64,000 bases of DNA, from positions 3,100,001-3,164,000 of the forward strand of contig NZ_CP136136.1 of the NCBI RefSeq assembly GCF_038024875.1. The letters are read 5' to 3'. The notes beneath the pieces are model-generated. The model saw only the letters and a program-made list of their open reading frames with translations, was not told where the DNA came from and did not search any database. Both the position numbers and the translations under genes were made by a program. This stretch comes from Gordonia rubripertincta (GTDB taxonomy: Bacteria; Actinomycetota; Actinomycetes; Mycobacteriales; Mycobacteriaceae). Within the stretch, counting starts at the first letter, position 1. Each line of letters opens with the position of its first letter. Shown here in pieces: positions 33,881-43,003 of the stretch.

Positions 33881-35623
33881 ATGAACACCGAGTTCAACCC
33901 GGACCGGCCGGCGGACATGGGCCCGCTCTACCGAGCCGAAGCGTGGCGGCGGCTCGGTGAGGAACAGTTCGACGTGGTCGTGATCGGCGGCGGGGTGGTC
34001 GGCGTGGGTGCCGCACTCGACGCCGCCACGCGCGGTCTGCGGGTGGCGCTGGTCGAGGCCCGCGACATCGCCTCGGGCACGTCGAGCCGGTCGTCGAAGA
34101 TGTTCCACGGCGGCCTGCGCTACCTGGAACAACTCGAATTCGGGCTGGTGCGTGAGGCGCTCAAGGAACGCGAGCTCTCGCTGCGTCTACTGGCCCCGCA
34201 CCTCGTGAAACCCCTGCCGTTCCTCTATCCGCTGACGCAGCGGGTCTGGGAACGGCCGTATGTCGCGGCGGGGATCTTCCTCTACGACCGCATGGGCGGC
34301 GCCAAATCGGTGCCCGGGCAGAAACATGTGACCCGTTCGGGTGCCCTCCGCGTGGCGCCCGCGCTCAAGCGCAGCTCGCTCATCGGTGGAATCCGGTACT
34401 ACGACACGGTTGTCGACGACGCGCGGCACAGTCTGACGGTGGCCCGCACCGCGGCCAACTACGGCGCGGTCATCCGCACCTCGACGCAGGTGATCGGTTT
34501 CCTCCGCGAATCCGACCGTGTCCTCGGGGTTCGCGTGCGCGACACCGAGAACGGCGACGTCACCGAGGTGCGCGCCCACTGCGTCATCAACGCCGCCGGG
34601 GTGTGGACCGACGAGGTCCAGGCGTTGTCCAAGCAGCGCGGGCACTTCAAGGTGCGCGCGTCGAAGGGTGTGCACATCGTGGTGCCGCGCGACCGGATCG
34701 TCAGCGAGACCGCGATCATCCTGCGCACCGCCAACTCGGTGCTGTTCGTCATCCCGTGGGAGACGCACTGGATCATCGGCACCACCGACACCGACTGGAA
34801 CCTCGACCTCGCGCATCCGGCCGCCACCCGGGCCGACATCGACTACATCCTCGAACGCGTCAACGAGGTGCTGGTCACCAAGCTGACCCACGACGACATC
34901 GAAGGCGTCTACGCCGGCCTGCGACCGCTGCTTGCGGGTGAGGACGACGAGACGTCGAAGCTCTCGCGTGAGCACGCCGTCGCCACCGTGGCCCCGGGTC
35001 TGGTGTCGATCGCGGGCGGCAAGTACACCACCTACCGGGTCATGGCCGCCGACGCCGTCGACGAGTGCAACGACTTCATCCCCACCCGGGTGGCGCCGTC
35101 GATCACCGAGCGGGTGCCGCTGCTCGGTGCGGACGGCTACTTCGCGCTGATCAACCAGTGCGAGCATCTCGGACAGCGATACGGCTTGCACCCGTACCGG
35201 ATTCGGCGACTTCTCAACCGCTACGGCTCGCTGATCGACGACGTGCTCTACTACGCCCAGGAAGACAGGTCGCTGCTCGCGCCGCTGGCAGCCGCGCCGC
35301 AGTACCTGCGCGTCGAAGTGGTCTACGCAGCGGTCTCCGAGGCGGCACTGCATCTCGAGGACGTGCTGGCACGTCGCACCCGCATCGCGATCGAGTACTC
35401 GCACCGCGGCGTCGACTGCGCCGGCGAGGTCGCCGATCTGCTCGCACCCCTTCTCGGGTGGACCACCGAGAAGCGCGACTTCGAGGTGGCCAACTACATC
35501 GCGCGCGTCGAGGCCGAGGTGGCGTCGCAACAGCAACCCGACGACGATTCCGCCGACGCACTGCGGGCGGCCGCGCCCGAGGCGCGTTCGGAGATCCTCG
35601 AGCCGGTACCCGTCCCGGAGTGA
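33881..35623 (+). CDS. glpD: Glycerol-3-phosphate dehydrogenase (quinone-linked)
   Basis: A 580-residue membrane-associated flavoprotein that oxidises glycerol 3-phosphate to dihydroxyacetone phosphate and reduces quinone. The FAD motif is DVVVIGGGVVGVGAALDAA. The family signature is SGTSSRSSKMFHGGLRYLEQ, and the C-terminal region has GLRPLLAGEDDETSKLSREH, VSIAGGKYTTYRVMAADAVD and a GlpD C-terminal domain from about residue 415. It has a short acidic tail. The pair with glpK gives the full glycerol route to glycolysis. The equivalent in M. tuberculosis is glpD2, next to lpdA as here. Confidence 0.96.
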   Translation: MNTEFNPDRPADMGPLYRAEAWRRLGEEQFDVVVIGGGVVGVGAALDAATRGLRVALVEARDIASGTSSRSSKMFHGGLRYLEQLEFGLVREALKERELSLRLLAPHLVKPLPFLYPLTQRVWERPYVAAGIFLYDRMGGAKSVPGQKHVTRSGALRVAPALKRSSLIGGIRYYDTVVDDARHSLTVARTAANYGAVIRTSTQVIGFLRESDRVLGVRVRDTENGDVTEVRAHCVINAAGVWTDEVQALSKQRGHFKVRASKGVHIVVPRDRIVSETAIILRTANSVLFVIPWETHWIIGTTDTDWNLDLAHPAATRADIDYILERVNEVLVTKLTHDDIEGVYAGLRPLLAGEDDETSKLSREHAVATVAPGLVSIAGGKYTTYRVMAADAVDECNDFIPTRVAPSITERVPLLGADGYFALINQCEHLGQRYGLHPYRIRRLLNRYGSLIDDVLYYAQEDRSLLAPLAAAPQYLRVEVVYAAVSEAALHLEDVLARRTRIAIEYSHRGVDCAGEVADLLAPLLGWTTEKRDFEVANYIARVEAEVASQQQPDDDSADALRAAAPEARSEILEPVPVPE

Positions 35624-35739
35624 GATCGCCGGTTTCGCCGGTTCGGTGACATTGTGTTCCTGATGAGTGGGCCGTTGGCCTCTGTTCGGTCCGACGTCCC
35701 CGAGGCAGGATCGAGGGTGGGGGAGAGAAGGGACTGGTC

Positions 35740-36162
35740 ATGACAGAGACTCCGGTTCAGGTCCTCGGCCCGCAAGAGGCATGGGAACTACTCGGCTCCG
35801 CCGAGCTGGGTCGTATCGCGTTGAGCGTCAACGGTTCACCCGACATCTTCCCCGTCAACTACCACGCCGCGGACGGCAAGATCACGCTGCGCACCGGTGA
35901 GGGGACGAAACTCTCCGAGCTCGTCGTCAACAACCGGGTGGCGTTCGAGACCGACGCCCACACCGACACCGGTGGCTGGAGCGTCGTCGCGAAGGGAACG
36001 GCCCGCGTCCTGACGTCGTTCAAGGACATCGAGGCGGCCGACAAGCTGCCCCTGCGCCCGTGGATCGCGACGGTGAAATACAACTACGTGGAGATCGCCG
36101 TCGAGGAGATCACCGCCCGCCGTTTCGAGTTCGGCCCAGAACCCGAGCGCTATCCCGTCTGA
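35740..36162 (+). CDS. Pyridoxamine 5'-phosphate oxidase-fold flavin/F420-binding protein
   Basis: A 140-residue split-barrel protein starting at ATG 35740 with AGAAGGGA upstream. Typical features are LGPQEAWELLGSAELGRIAL, DIFPVNYHAADGKITLRTGE, which contacts the cofactor phosphate, and VAFETDAHTDTGGWSVVAKG. It belongs to the PNPOx-like superfamily, where members use FMN, heme or F420. The family seems to be the mycobacterial group annotated as pyridoxamine 5'-phosphate oxidase family proteins, whose substrates are mostly unknown. It is too short to be a true PdxH. Confidence 0.85.
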   Translation: MTETPVQVLGPQEAWELLGSAELGRIALSVNGSPDIFPVNYHAADGKITLRTGEGTKLSELVVNNRVAFETDAHTDTGGWSVVAKGTARVLTSFKDIEAADKLPLRPWIATVKYNYVEIAVEEITARRFEFGPEPERYPV

Positions 36163-36168
36163 CCCCGC

Positions 36169-36242
36169 CGCAAACCCTCCCCTTTTCCGTAAACCCGGCC
36201 CCCTCGCCGGGGGCGGACCTACGGAAAAGGGGTGGGTTTGCG
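36169..36242. terminator. Long bidirectional hairpin between the PNPOx-like gene and nei
   Basis: CGCAAACCC-t-CCCCTTTTCCGTA (36169-36191) pairs with TACGGAAAAGGGG-t-GGGTTTGCG (36220-36242): 22 base pairs with one T-T mismatch. The loop contains a second small hairpin (CCCCC-tcgcc-GGGGG). The A/T-rich part of each arm gives a T run on either strand, so it can act as an intrinsic terminator for both convergent genes. Confidence 0.8.
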
Positions 36243-36244
36243 CG

Positions 36245-37036
36245 TCAGGTCTGGCAGCGCGGGCACCAGTAGATGGACCGGTCGCCACCGGTCGAAGGGA
36301 TCTCGCCGCGTCTGATGATCGTCGCGCAGCGGCGGCACAGCTGTCCCTTGCGGCCGTACACCCACATCCGCCCGTTCGGTGACGTCTGGCCGGTGGTGGT
36401 CCGGGCCGAGCGCATCCGGTTGGCCCACAACAGACGTCGGCTGAGGTCGACCATCGGACCGAGGTCCACCTCGCCGACCGGGCGTGTCGGGAGAACGCCA
36501 CGGAGATAACAGATCTCGCTGCGGAAGACGTTTCCGACACCGGCCATCAGGCGCTGGTCGAGCAGTGCTGCACCGATGGTCTGGTCGGGGTCGGCGCCGA
36601 GGCGTCGGATCGCCTCCTCGCGGTCGAAGTCGTCGGCCAGCAGGTCGGGTCCCAGGTATGCGAGGGCGGCGTCCGGGTCGGCGAGCAGCTCGAGCGTGCC
36701 GAGGTCGAAGCCGACGGCCTCGTGGTCGTCGGTCCGCAACACGACGCGCGCCTGATAGGCAGGGCGACGCCACTTCTGGCCCCGGCGGTGTACGTGCCAC
36801 ACCCCCTCCATCTTCAGATGCGAATGGATGCTGAGCGCGTCCCCCGCCCCGGGCTCGCTCTCGCCGATGTCGATGAGCAGATGCTTGCCCCGCGACCGGA
36901 CGGAGACGACGGCCCGTCCCGACAGGTCCGACGTCGCGAGCGACGGGATGCGGAACTGCGTCGACGTGAGGGTACGGCCCGCCAACCCCTGGCGCAGTCG
37001 CGCGGCCGCGGCGAAGACGGTGTCGCCCTCAGGCAT
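36245..37036 (-). CDS. nei: Endonuclease VIII-type DNA glycosylase/AP lyase
   Basis: A 263-residue base-excision repair enzyme of the Fpg/Nei family. The start is ATG 37036, giving MPEGDTV: after Met removal, Pro is the nucleophile and Glu the acid. The PEGDT pattern is that of Nei (oxidised pyrimidines) rather than Fpg (PELPE). The helix-two-turn-helix is around ALLDQRLMAGVGNVFRSEIC, and the C-terminal zinc finger is CRRCATIIRR...WCPRC. Its beginning overlaps the end of lhr by 8 bases, so the two repair genes are coupled, as in mycobacteria. Confidence 0.93.
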   Translation of the reverse strand: MPEGDTVFAAAARLRQGLAGRTLTSTQFRIPSLATSDLSGRAVVSVRSRGKHLLIDIGESEPGAGDALSIHSHLKMEGVWHVHRRGQKWRRPAYQARVVLRTDDHEAVGFDLGTLELLADPDAALAYLGPDLLADDFDREEAIRRLGADPDQTIGAALLDQRLMAGVGNVFRSEICYLRGVLPTRPVGEVDLGPMVDLSRRLLWANRMRSARTTTGQTSPNGRMWVYGRKGQLCRRCATIIRRGEIPSTGGDRSIYWCPRCQT

Positions 37037-40000
37037 GGGTTCCGTACCGGAGTCGGATGCCGCGCGGGGTCGTGGAGAAACCGGCTTCGACGAGGACCTT
37101 CCCGAAGTCGGTGCCGCGCACCGGTTCCGCATCGATGGCATCGATCGTCAGTCGGGAGATGCGACCGGCGCGGACAAGTGCCACCAGTGCGCCGGCGGCG
37201 GATTCCAGCGAGGGGATCGAGTCGGTGAACGTCAGCAGCGTCTTGCCGCCCCGCTCGACGAAGCACACGAGTTCGCCGTCGACGAGCACGACCAGTGCGC
37301 CGGGCTTGCGGCCCGGGCGGTGTCCGGCGTCGGCGTCGCGGGACCGGGGCCACTCCAGCGCTGCCCCGTACGGGTTGGCCGGGTCGGTGGCCGCGAGGAT
37401 CGTTGCCTCGCGCGGTGGTTTCCGGTCGGGGAGGGCGTGACGCCGCAATTCGTCGACCGTGGCCGGGGAGGCGAACTGCGCGCCGCCGAGACCGTCGACG
37501 TAGTAGCCGCGGCGGACCTGGCCGTTGTCCTCGAAGACGGTGAGCGCCTTGTACACCCGGGCGAATCCGCCGGTCACCTCCTCGGCGGTGACGCTGCCCC
37601 GCGTGATCACGCCGTAGCGCGTGAGCAGTTGGTCGCACAGCGCCTGCGTGGCGATGGTCGGGTCGATCTCTGGTCGGTCCAGCGCGAACCAGCGTCCGCT
37701 CGCGGTCGGCGACACCGGTGGCCCGGAGGCGTGTTCGGTCAGGTAGCGCGCGGAGAGGCGCCCGGCGCGGAGCCGGGGTGCCCGTCCCCGAGCCCGGTGC
37801 GCGGGCGCCGACCGTGGCGTCGTCGGATTGCGCCGCGGATGCAGCAGTGCGCGGACCGGCGCGAACGTGTCGTTGCTGACCTGGCCTGCCCAGACCAGGT
37901 CCCAGAGCGCGGATTCGATGTCCGCGGCCGGGGTGGTGGTGCCGGTGCTGATGTCCCCGGCGATCTGCGGGAACCGCAGGGCGCCACCGGGTTCGAGTGC
38001 GTTGGTGATCGCGTTGTGCACGGTGGTGGTGTCGATGGTGTCGGGTTCGGCGATGGTGAAGGCGGCCACGTCAGCGGGGTGTAGGGCCACCCAACCGTCG
38101 GCGTTGCCGATGCGCCCGTGTCCGGACCACAGCACCTCGCCGCTGCTGAGCAGTTCGTCGAGCATGGACGGTGCGTAATCGGAGACACGCGCGGGCAGAA
38201 TCAGCGACTCCCAGGCCGACGCCGGCAGTGGGTAGCCGGCCAGCTGGTCGATGACGGTCGCGACGCCGTCGACGCCACGCAGTTGGGTGCCGGGTGAACC
38301 GTGCTGCCATTCGACGAGGAATCGGGTGAGCACCTCGGTGCCGACCGGTGCGACCTCGGCGCGGCTCGCGGCCAGCGACCCGCGCCGGATCTGACCGAGG
38401 ACGTCGGTGTGGCACCACTGAGTGGTCGGTGCCGCTCCCTGGGCCGGGTCGGCGGTACCGGTCTCGGGCAGGAAATCGCCTTCGACGACGCGTCGTTCCG
38501 CGGCGAGGCGGGCGAGGGTGTCGCGGACGACCGCGGTGGCGATGCCCAGGGACGCCGCCGCGTCGGTGACGGTGAATGGTCCATGGGTGCGGGCGTAGCG
38601 CCCGATGAGGTCGCCGACCGGGTCGGATACCGGTTCGAGGTAGACGGCCGGGATACCCATCGGCGCCGGGACTCCGAGTGCGTCGCGCAGCCGCGCGGTG
38701 TCGTCGATCGACGCCCACAGCGCGCGCCGGTTGTGGTTGACCGAGATGATCTGCCCGCTGCGGTGCAGATCGGCCAGCACCTCGGCCACCGCCGCTTCTC
38801 CCCGGTACCGTTCCTCCACCTCATCGGTGGTCAGGGGTCCGAGCCAGCGGAGCAGGTCGACGACGTCCTCGGCGTCACGTGCCTGCCGGTCGGGGGACAG
38901 GCGTTGCAGGCGGGCGATGACCTCGGCGATGACCCCGGGATCGAGCAGTTCGCGGAGGTCGACGCGGCCGAGCAGCTGCGCGAGGAGGCTGGTGTCGAGG
39001 GACAGGGCTGCGGCTCGGCGTTCGGCGAGCGGCGCGTCGTCGGCGTACATGAAGGCGCCGACGTAGCCGAACAGCAGCGACGCCGCGAACGGCGACGGGC
39101 TCGCGGTCTCGGTCTCCACGACGCGGATCCGGCGCGAACGGATGCGGCCGAGCAGGTCGAGCAGTGCCGGGAGGTCGTACACGTCCTGCAGGCACTCGCG
39201 CACCGCTTCGAGGACGATCGGGAAGTCGGGGAACTTGGATGCGACGGAGAGCAATTGGGCGCTGCGCTGGCGCTGCTGCCACAGCGGTGCGCGCCGGCCG
39301 GGATCGCGCCGCGGTAGAAGCAGTGCGCGCGCGGCACATTCGCGGAACCTGGAGGCGAACATCGACGAGTCGGCGAGACCGTCGGTGACGAGCTGTTCGA
39401 CCTCGTCGGGATCGAGGAGGAAGACGTCGGCGCCCGGGGGTGCGTCGTCGGTGTCGGGGAGACGCAGGATGATCCCGTCGTCGGACGCGGTGGTGGCACC
39501 TTCGATGCCCAGTGTTGCGAGGAGGCGCTGGGAGATGGCGCTCGCCCACGGCGCGTGGACGCGCAGGCCGTACGGCGAGTGCAGAATCACTCGCCAGTCA
39601 CCGAGTTCGTCGCGGAACCGTTCGACGACGAGTGTCCGGTCGGTCGGTAGGTGACCGGTCGCCTCACGTTGTTCGGCGATGAGGGTGGCGAGGTTGGTGC
39701 GGGCGTTCTCGGTGAGTCCGAGACGCTCGGCATGGGTGTCGAGCTTGCCGGGATCGGCGATGGCCCCGGTGAACGCGCCGATCGCCGCGCCGAGTTCGGC
39801 GGGACGCCCGATGGCGTCGCCGATCCAGAACGGCAACCGGCCGGGTTGACCGAACGCGGGCGACACCAGGACGCGGTCGTGGGTGATGTCCTCGATGCGC
39901 CAGCTGGTCGCGCCGAGGGCGAACACGTCGCCGACCCGCGACTCGTAGACCATCTCCTCGTCGAGTTCGCCCACGCGTGTGGACTTCTCGCCGACCATGA

Positions 40001-41663
40001 AGACGCCGAAGAGCCCGCGGTCGGGGATCGACCCGCCGGAGGTCACGGCGAGCCGCTGGGCGCCGCGGCGTCCCGTGATCACGCCTGCGTCGCGGTCCCA
40101 GTTGACCCGCGGCCGGAGTTCGGCGAACTCGTCGGAGGGGAACCGCCCGGCGATGAGGTCGAGGGTCGCGTCGAAGACCCCACGTCCGAGATCGCGGTAG
40201 GGCGCCGCCCGCCGCACGACCTCGTACCAGTGGTCGACCTCGAGATCGTCGACGGCGGCCGCGGCGATGGTCTGCTGCGCGAGGATGTCGAGGGGGTTCT
40301 GCGGGACCTTGATCTCCTCGATCGCACCGTCGAGCATGCGCCCGACGGTGACCGTGCAGTGCAGCAGGTCGGTGCGGTGTTTGGGGTAGAGGATGCCCTG
40401 GCTGATCTCGCCCACCTGGTGGCCGGCGCGGCCGATGCGCTGCAGGCCGCTGGCCACCGACGGCGGGGCCTCGACCTGGATCACGAGATCGACGGCACCC
40501 ATGTCGATGCCGAGTTCGAGGGAGCTGGTCGCCACCACGCAGGAGAGACGACCGGCCTTGAGGTCGTCCTCGATCTGAGCGCGCTGCTCCTTGCTCACCG
40601 AACCGTGGTGCGCCCGCGCGAGAACCGCCTCGGCACCCGAACTCGCCCCGCTGCCCATCACGAACGCGGGAGCCCCGCCCGCGACCGTCGGGTTGGCGGT
40701 GGCCTCGGCTGGGACACCCTGCCGCTCGGCGTGGATCTCGTTGAGCCGCGCGGTCAGTTTCTCGGCGAGGCGCCGGGAGTTCGCGAACACGATCGTCGCC
40801 CGGTTGGCCTCGATCTGGTCGACGATCGACGCCTCCACGTACGGCCACAACGATCCGGCCGTGGGGGAGAAGGCGTCGTCGAGTTCGGCGGAGTCCGCAC
40901 CCTCGGGACCGGGTGCCGGCGGGATGTTCGCCATGTCCTCGACCGGCACGTCGACGCGGAGATCGAAGGTCTTGTCGGCCTTGGGCTTCACCACCTGGCA
41001 GGGCGCCGAGCCGGAGAGGAACCCGGCGACCACCTCGGGCGGCCGTACGGTCGCCGACAATCCGATCCGCTGGGCGGGCTTGTCGAGGAGCTCGTCGAGG
41101 CGTTCGAGGGTGAGCGCGAGGTGTGTGCCGCGCTTGGTCGCGGCGACTGCGTGGACCTCGTCGACGATGATCGCCTCCACGTTGGTGAGGCTCTCCCGTG
41201 CCGCGGAGGTCAGCATGAGGTACAGCGATTCCGGTGTGGTGATCAGGATGTCGGGAGGCGTCTTCACCAGCGCGCGGCGGTCGGCGGCGGAGGTGTCACC
41301 CGAGCGGACGCCGACCGTGATGTTCGGCTCGGGGAGGTTCAGTTCCTGCGCCGCGCGGGTGATCCCGGTGAGCGGTGCGCGCAGGTTGCGCTCGACGTCG
41401 ACGGCCAGGGCCTTGAGCGGGGAGACGTAGACGACCTTGGTTCCCGGACGACGCCCACCGGAGTCGGCGGCGAGCCGGTCCAGCGCCCACAGGAAGGCCG
41501 CGAGGGTCTTGCCGGAGCCGGTCGGTGCGATCACGAGGGTGTTGGCGCCGTCGGCGATCGAGGTCCAGGCGCCCTTCTGGGCTGCGGTCGGCTTGGTGAA
41601 CGCTCCCGTGAACCATCGCCGGGTGGGGGCGGTGAATCGATCGAGAACCGAGGGGCGGGCCAT
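37029..41663 (-). CDS. lhr: Lhr superfamily 2 DNA helicase, full length
   Basis: A 1544-residue ATP-dependent helicase. Motif I is VIAPTGSGKTLAAFLWALD (about residue 47), motif II IIVDEVHAVAATKRGTHLAL, motif III IGLSATVRPPE, and motif VI is GLQRIGRAGHQ. The Lhr core (two RecA domains, winged helix and Lhr-specific beta-barrel) extends to about residue 870. A long C-terminal domain follows, as in mycobacterial and E. coli Lhr. The enzyme tracks on the 3' strand and unwinds RNA:DNA hybrids; the family has been linked to DNA repair. Coupling with nei supports a repair role. No frame defects were seen along the whole gene. Confidence 0.96.
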   Translation of the reverse strand: MARPSVLDRFTAPTRRWFTGAFTKPTAAQKGAWTSIADGANTLVIAPTGSGKTLAAFLWALDRLAADSGGRRPGTKVVYVSPLKALAVDVERNLRAPLTGITRAAQELNLPEPNITVGVRSGDTSAADRRALVKTPPDILITTPESLYLMLTSAARESLTNVEAIIVDEVHAVAATKRGTHLALTLERLDELLDKPAQRIGLSATVRPPEVVAGFLSGSAPCQVVKPKADKTFDLRVDVPVEDMANIPPAPGPEGADSAELDDAFSPTAGSLWPYVEASIVDQIEANRATIVFANSRRLAEKLTARLNEIHAERQGVPAEATANPTVAGGAPAFVMGSGASSGAEAVLARAHHGSVSKEQRAQIEDDLKAGRLSCVVATSSLELGIDMGAVDLVIQVEAPPSVASGLQRIGRAGHQVGEISQGILYPKHRTDLLHCTVTVGRMLDGAIEEIKVPQNPLDILAQQTIAAAAVDDLEVDHWYEVVRRAAPYRDLGRGVFDATLDLIAGRFPSDEFAELRPRVNWDRDAGVITGRRGAQRLAVTSGGSIPDRGLFGVFMVGEKSTRVGELDEEMVYESRVGDVFALGATSWRIEDITHDRVLVSPAFGQPGRLPFWIGDAIGRPAELGAAIGAFTGAIADPGKLDTHAERLGLTENARTNLATLIAEQREATGHLPTDRTLVVERFRDELGDWRVILHSPYGLRVHAPWASAISQRLLATLGIEGATTASDDGIILRLPDTDDAPPGADVFLLDPDEVEQLVTDGLADSSMFASRFRECAARALLLPRRDPGRRAPLWQQRQRSAQLLSVASKFPDFPIVLEAVRECLQDVYDLPALLDLLGRIRSRRIRVVETETASPSPFAASLLFGYVGAFMYADDAPLAERRAAALSLDTSLLAQLLGRVDLRELLDPGVIAEVIARLQRLSPDRQARDAEDVVDLLRWLGPLTTDEVEERYRGEAAVAEVLADLHRSGQIISVNHNRRALWASIDDTARLRDALGVPAPMGIPAVYLEPVSDPVGDLIGRYARTHGPFTVTDAAASLGIATAVVRDTLARLAAERRVVEGDFLPETGTADPAQGAAPTTQWCHTDVLGQIRRGSLAASRAEVAPVGTEVLTRFLVEWQHGSPGTQLRGVDGVATVIDQLAGYPLPASAWESLILPARVSDYAPSMLDELLSSGEVLWSGHGRIGNADGWVALHPADVAAFTIAEPDTIDTTTVHNAITNALEPGGALRFPQIAGDISTGTTTPAADIESALWDLVWAGQVSNDTFAPVRALLHPRRNPTTPRSAPAHRARGRAPRLRAGRLSARYLTEHASGPPVSPTASGRWFALDRPEIDPTIATQALCDQLLTRYGVITRGSVTAEEVTGGFARVYKALTVFEDNGQVRRGYYVDGLGGAQFASPATVDELRRHALPDRKPPREATILAATDPANPYGAALEWPRSRDADAGHRPGRKPGALVVLVDGELVCFVERGGKTLLTFTDSIPSLESAAGALVALVRAGRISRLTIDAIDAEPVRGTDFGKVLVEAGFSTTPRGIRLRYGTHA

Positions 41664-41673
41664 CTATCCACTA

Positions 41674-41705
41674 TGTCTCACATGTGTGACAGGTCGGGGT
41701 ATACA
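41674..41705 (+). promoter_or_regulatory. Predicted cbtBA promoter with operator-like palindrome
   Basis: CTCACA (41677-41682), 17 bases and TATACA (41700-41705) form a promoter just before the cobalamin riboswitch. TGTCTCACATGTGTGACA (41674-41691) is an 18-base near-perfect palindrome (two non-pairing positions) covering the -35, so a repressor could bind there. It also lies just upstream of the divergent lhr start. Confidence 0.5.
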
Positions 41706-41840
41706 GTCGACACACGCCTGTACGGGGAATCCGGTGAGAATCCGGAACGGTCGCGCCACTGTGAACGCCGACTCGGGGACGCGGTCGAGGGATTCGACGG
41801 TGCCCCAGAGAAGACGTGAGTCAGGATGCCGTGCCGGCGC
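41706..41840 (+). ncRNA. Cobalamin riboswitch upstream of cbtBA
   Basis: The leader contains the conserved cobalamin-aptamer blocks in order: ACACGCC, GGGAATCCGGTGAGAATCCG, then CGGTCGCGCCACTGTGA (the GCCACTG B12-box element), and AGTCAGGATGCC at 41819-41830, which closes the structure. The cbtB start follows about 50 bases later. High adenosylcobalamin should switch off the cobalt transporter. Boundaries are approximate. Confidence 0.9.
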
Positions 41841-41888
41841 CATCTGATCCACAACTCTCCGACGCGAGATCGGCGAAAGGACAATTCC

Positions 41889-42122
41889 ATGACGGGTCCC
41901 CGTACGTCCGAAGCAGTTTCCACCTCACCCCGCTCCCTCGCGGTACCGAACCTCTCGGTCGCGAGCGCGGCGCTGTGGCTGAGCCTCACCGTGCTGTTGG
42001 CCGGGCTCGCGTACTACTTCCTCGGCTACGACCAAGGTGTCGTGTCCGTCTTCGGCGAGAACACCTACGTGCACGAGTTCGTGCACGACTCCCGCCACTT
42101 TCTCGGCTTTCCCTGCCACTGA
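41889..42122 (+). CDS. cbtB: Cobalt transporter subunit CbtB
   Basis: A 77-residue single-pass membrane protein starting at ATG 41889 with AAAGGA upstream. The helix is at about residues 27-48 (ALWLSLTVLLAGLAYYFLGY). The C-terminal histidine-rich tail, HEFVHDSRHFLGFPCH, is the hallmark of CbtB and probably the cobalt-binding part. CbtAB is a B12-regulated cobalt uptake system. The window shows no CbiMNQO, so this may be the main cobalt route near here. CbtA follows 35 bases downstream. Confidence 0.93.
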   Translation: MTGPRTSEAVSTSPRSLAVPNLSVASAALWLSLTVLLAGLAYYFLGYDQGVVSVFGENTYVHEFVHDSRHFLGFPCH

Positions 42123-42157
42123 GTCGACCTGACGAGAATCGGTAGGGACAAGTTCAC

Positions 42158-42985
42158 ATGGAGAAGAAGTTCATCGGCGCAGGTCTGCTCTCCGGCCTGA
42201 TCGCCGGCATCATCTCGTTCGTATTCGCGCGGTTCTACCTCGAGCCCGTGGTGTCGAAGGCGGTCGACTACGAGGGGGAACGTTCTGAAGCCGAGGAGGC
42301 GCTGGCGCACGCCGCCGGCGGCCACTCGCACGGCGAGGGCGGTGAGGTCTTCACCCGCGCCATGCAGGAGAACCTCGGCGCCGGCGTCGGCAACGTGGCG
42401 TTCGCGCTGTGCATGGGCGCGTTCTTCGCGGTCGCCTTCACCGTGCTGTGGAGCTACCTCGGCAACCGGTACCCGGCCACCGACGCCCGCGCGGTCGCCG
42501 GGGTGCTCGGCGCGATCGGGTTCGTCGCCGTGTTCGGCGTACCGTTCTTCGCCTACCCGGCGAACCCGCCGGCGGTCGGGGACGACGACACAATCGGGGA
42601 GCGGACGGGTGCATTCCTGACCATCACCATCGCGTCGGTGGTGCTGGCGATCGCGGCCGTCGTACTCGCGCTCTGGCTGCGTCCGCGGATCGGCGGGCTG
42701 GTGTCGGCCGTCGTGGGCGGTGCCGCCTACGTGATCGCGGTCGGGATCACCATCGCACTGCTGCCGTCGTTCGACGAGGTACCCGAGCCGGTGCGCAATG
42801 ACGCCGGCCAGATCGTGTTCCCCGGCTTCCCCGCAGACGTCGTCGCCGACTTCCGCGTGTACACGATCACCAACCAGGTCATCCTCTGGACGGTGCTGAC
42901 GGTGACCTTCGCGCTGATCCTCGGCGCGATGGCGCGGTCGAAGAATCCGACCACCTCCAGCGCGGTCGACGCCGCACAGAACTGA
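42158..42985 (+). CDS. cbtA: Cobalt transporter subunit CbtA
   Basis: A 275-residue membrane protein starting at ATG 42158 (MEKKFIGAGLLSGLIAGIIS). Five or six hydrophobic segments are visible, and a histidine-rich cytoplasmic or periplasmic loop, AHAAGGHSHGEGGEVF, follows the first helix, a likely metal-binding site. Further conserved CbtA features are VAFALCMGAFFAVAFTVLW and FGVPFFAYPANPPAVGD. It forms the transporter with CbtB under the cobalamin riboswitch. Confidence 0.93.
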   Translation: MEKKFIGAGLLSGLIAGIISFVFARFYLEPVVSKAVDYEGERSEAEEALAHAAGGHSHGEGGEVFTRAMQENLGAGVGNVAFALCMGAFFAVAFTVLWSYLGNRYPATDARAVAGVLGAIGFVAVFGVPFFAYPANPPAVGDDDTIGERTGAFLTITIASVVLAIAAVVLALWLRPRIGGLVSAVVGGAAYVIAVGITIALLPSFDEVPEPVRNDAGQIVFPGFPADVVADFRVYTITNQVILWTVLTVTFALILGAMARSKNPTTSSAVDAAQN

Positions 42986-43003
42986 CCGGACACGGTCGTT
43001 CTC

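Noticed and set aside
33862..33885. A second iron-box-like sequence, TTAGGCTCGGCGAAC, at the glpD start
   Set aside because: It matches the consensus at only about 14 of 19 positions, lacks inverted symmetry, and is explained by the TAGGCT -10 element and the start codon.
39651..41819. A 722-codon plus-strand frame across lhr and the riboswitch
   Set aside because: Antisense shadow of lhr, which has all helicase motifs; it also runs through the conserved riboswitch.
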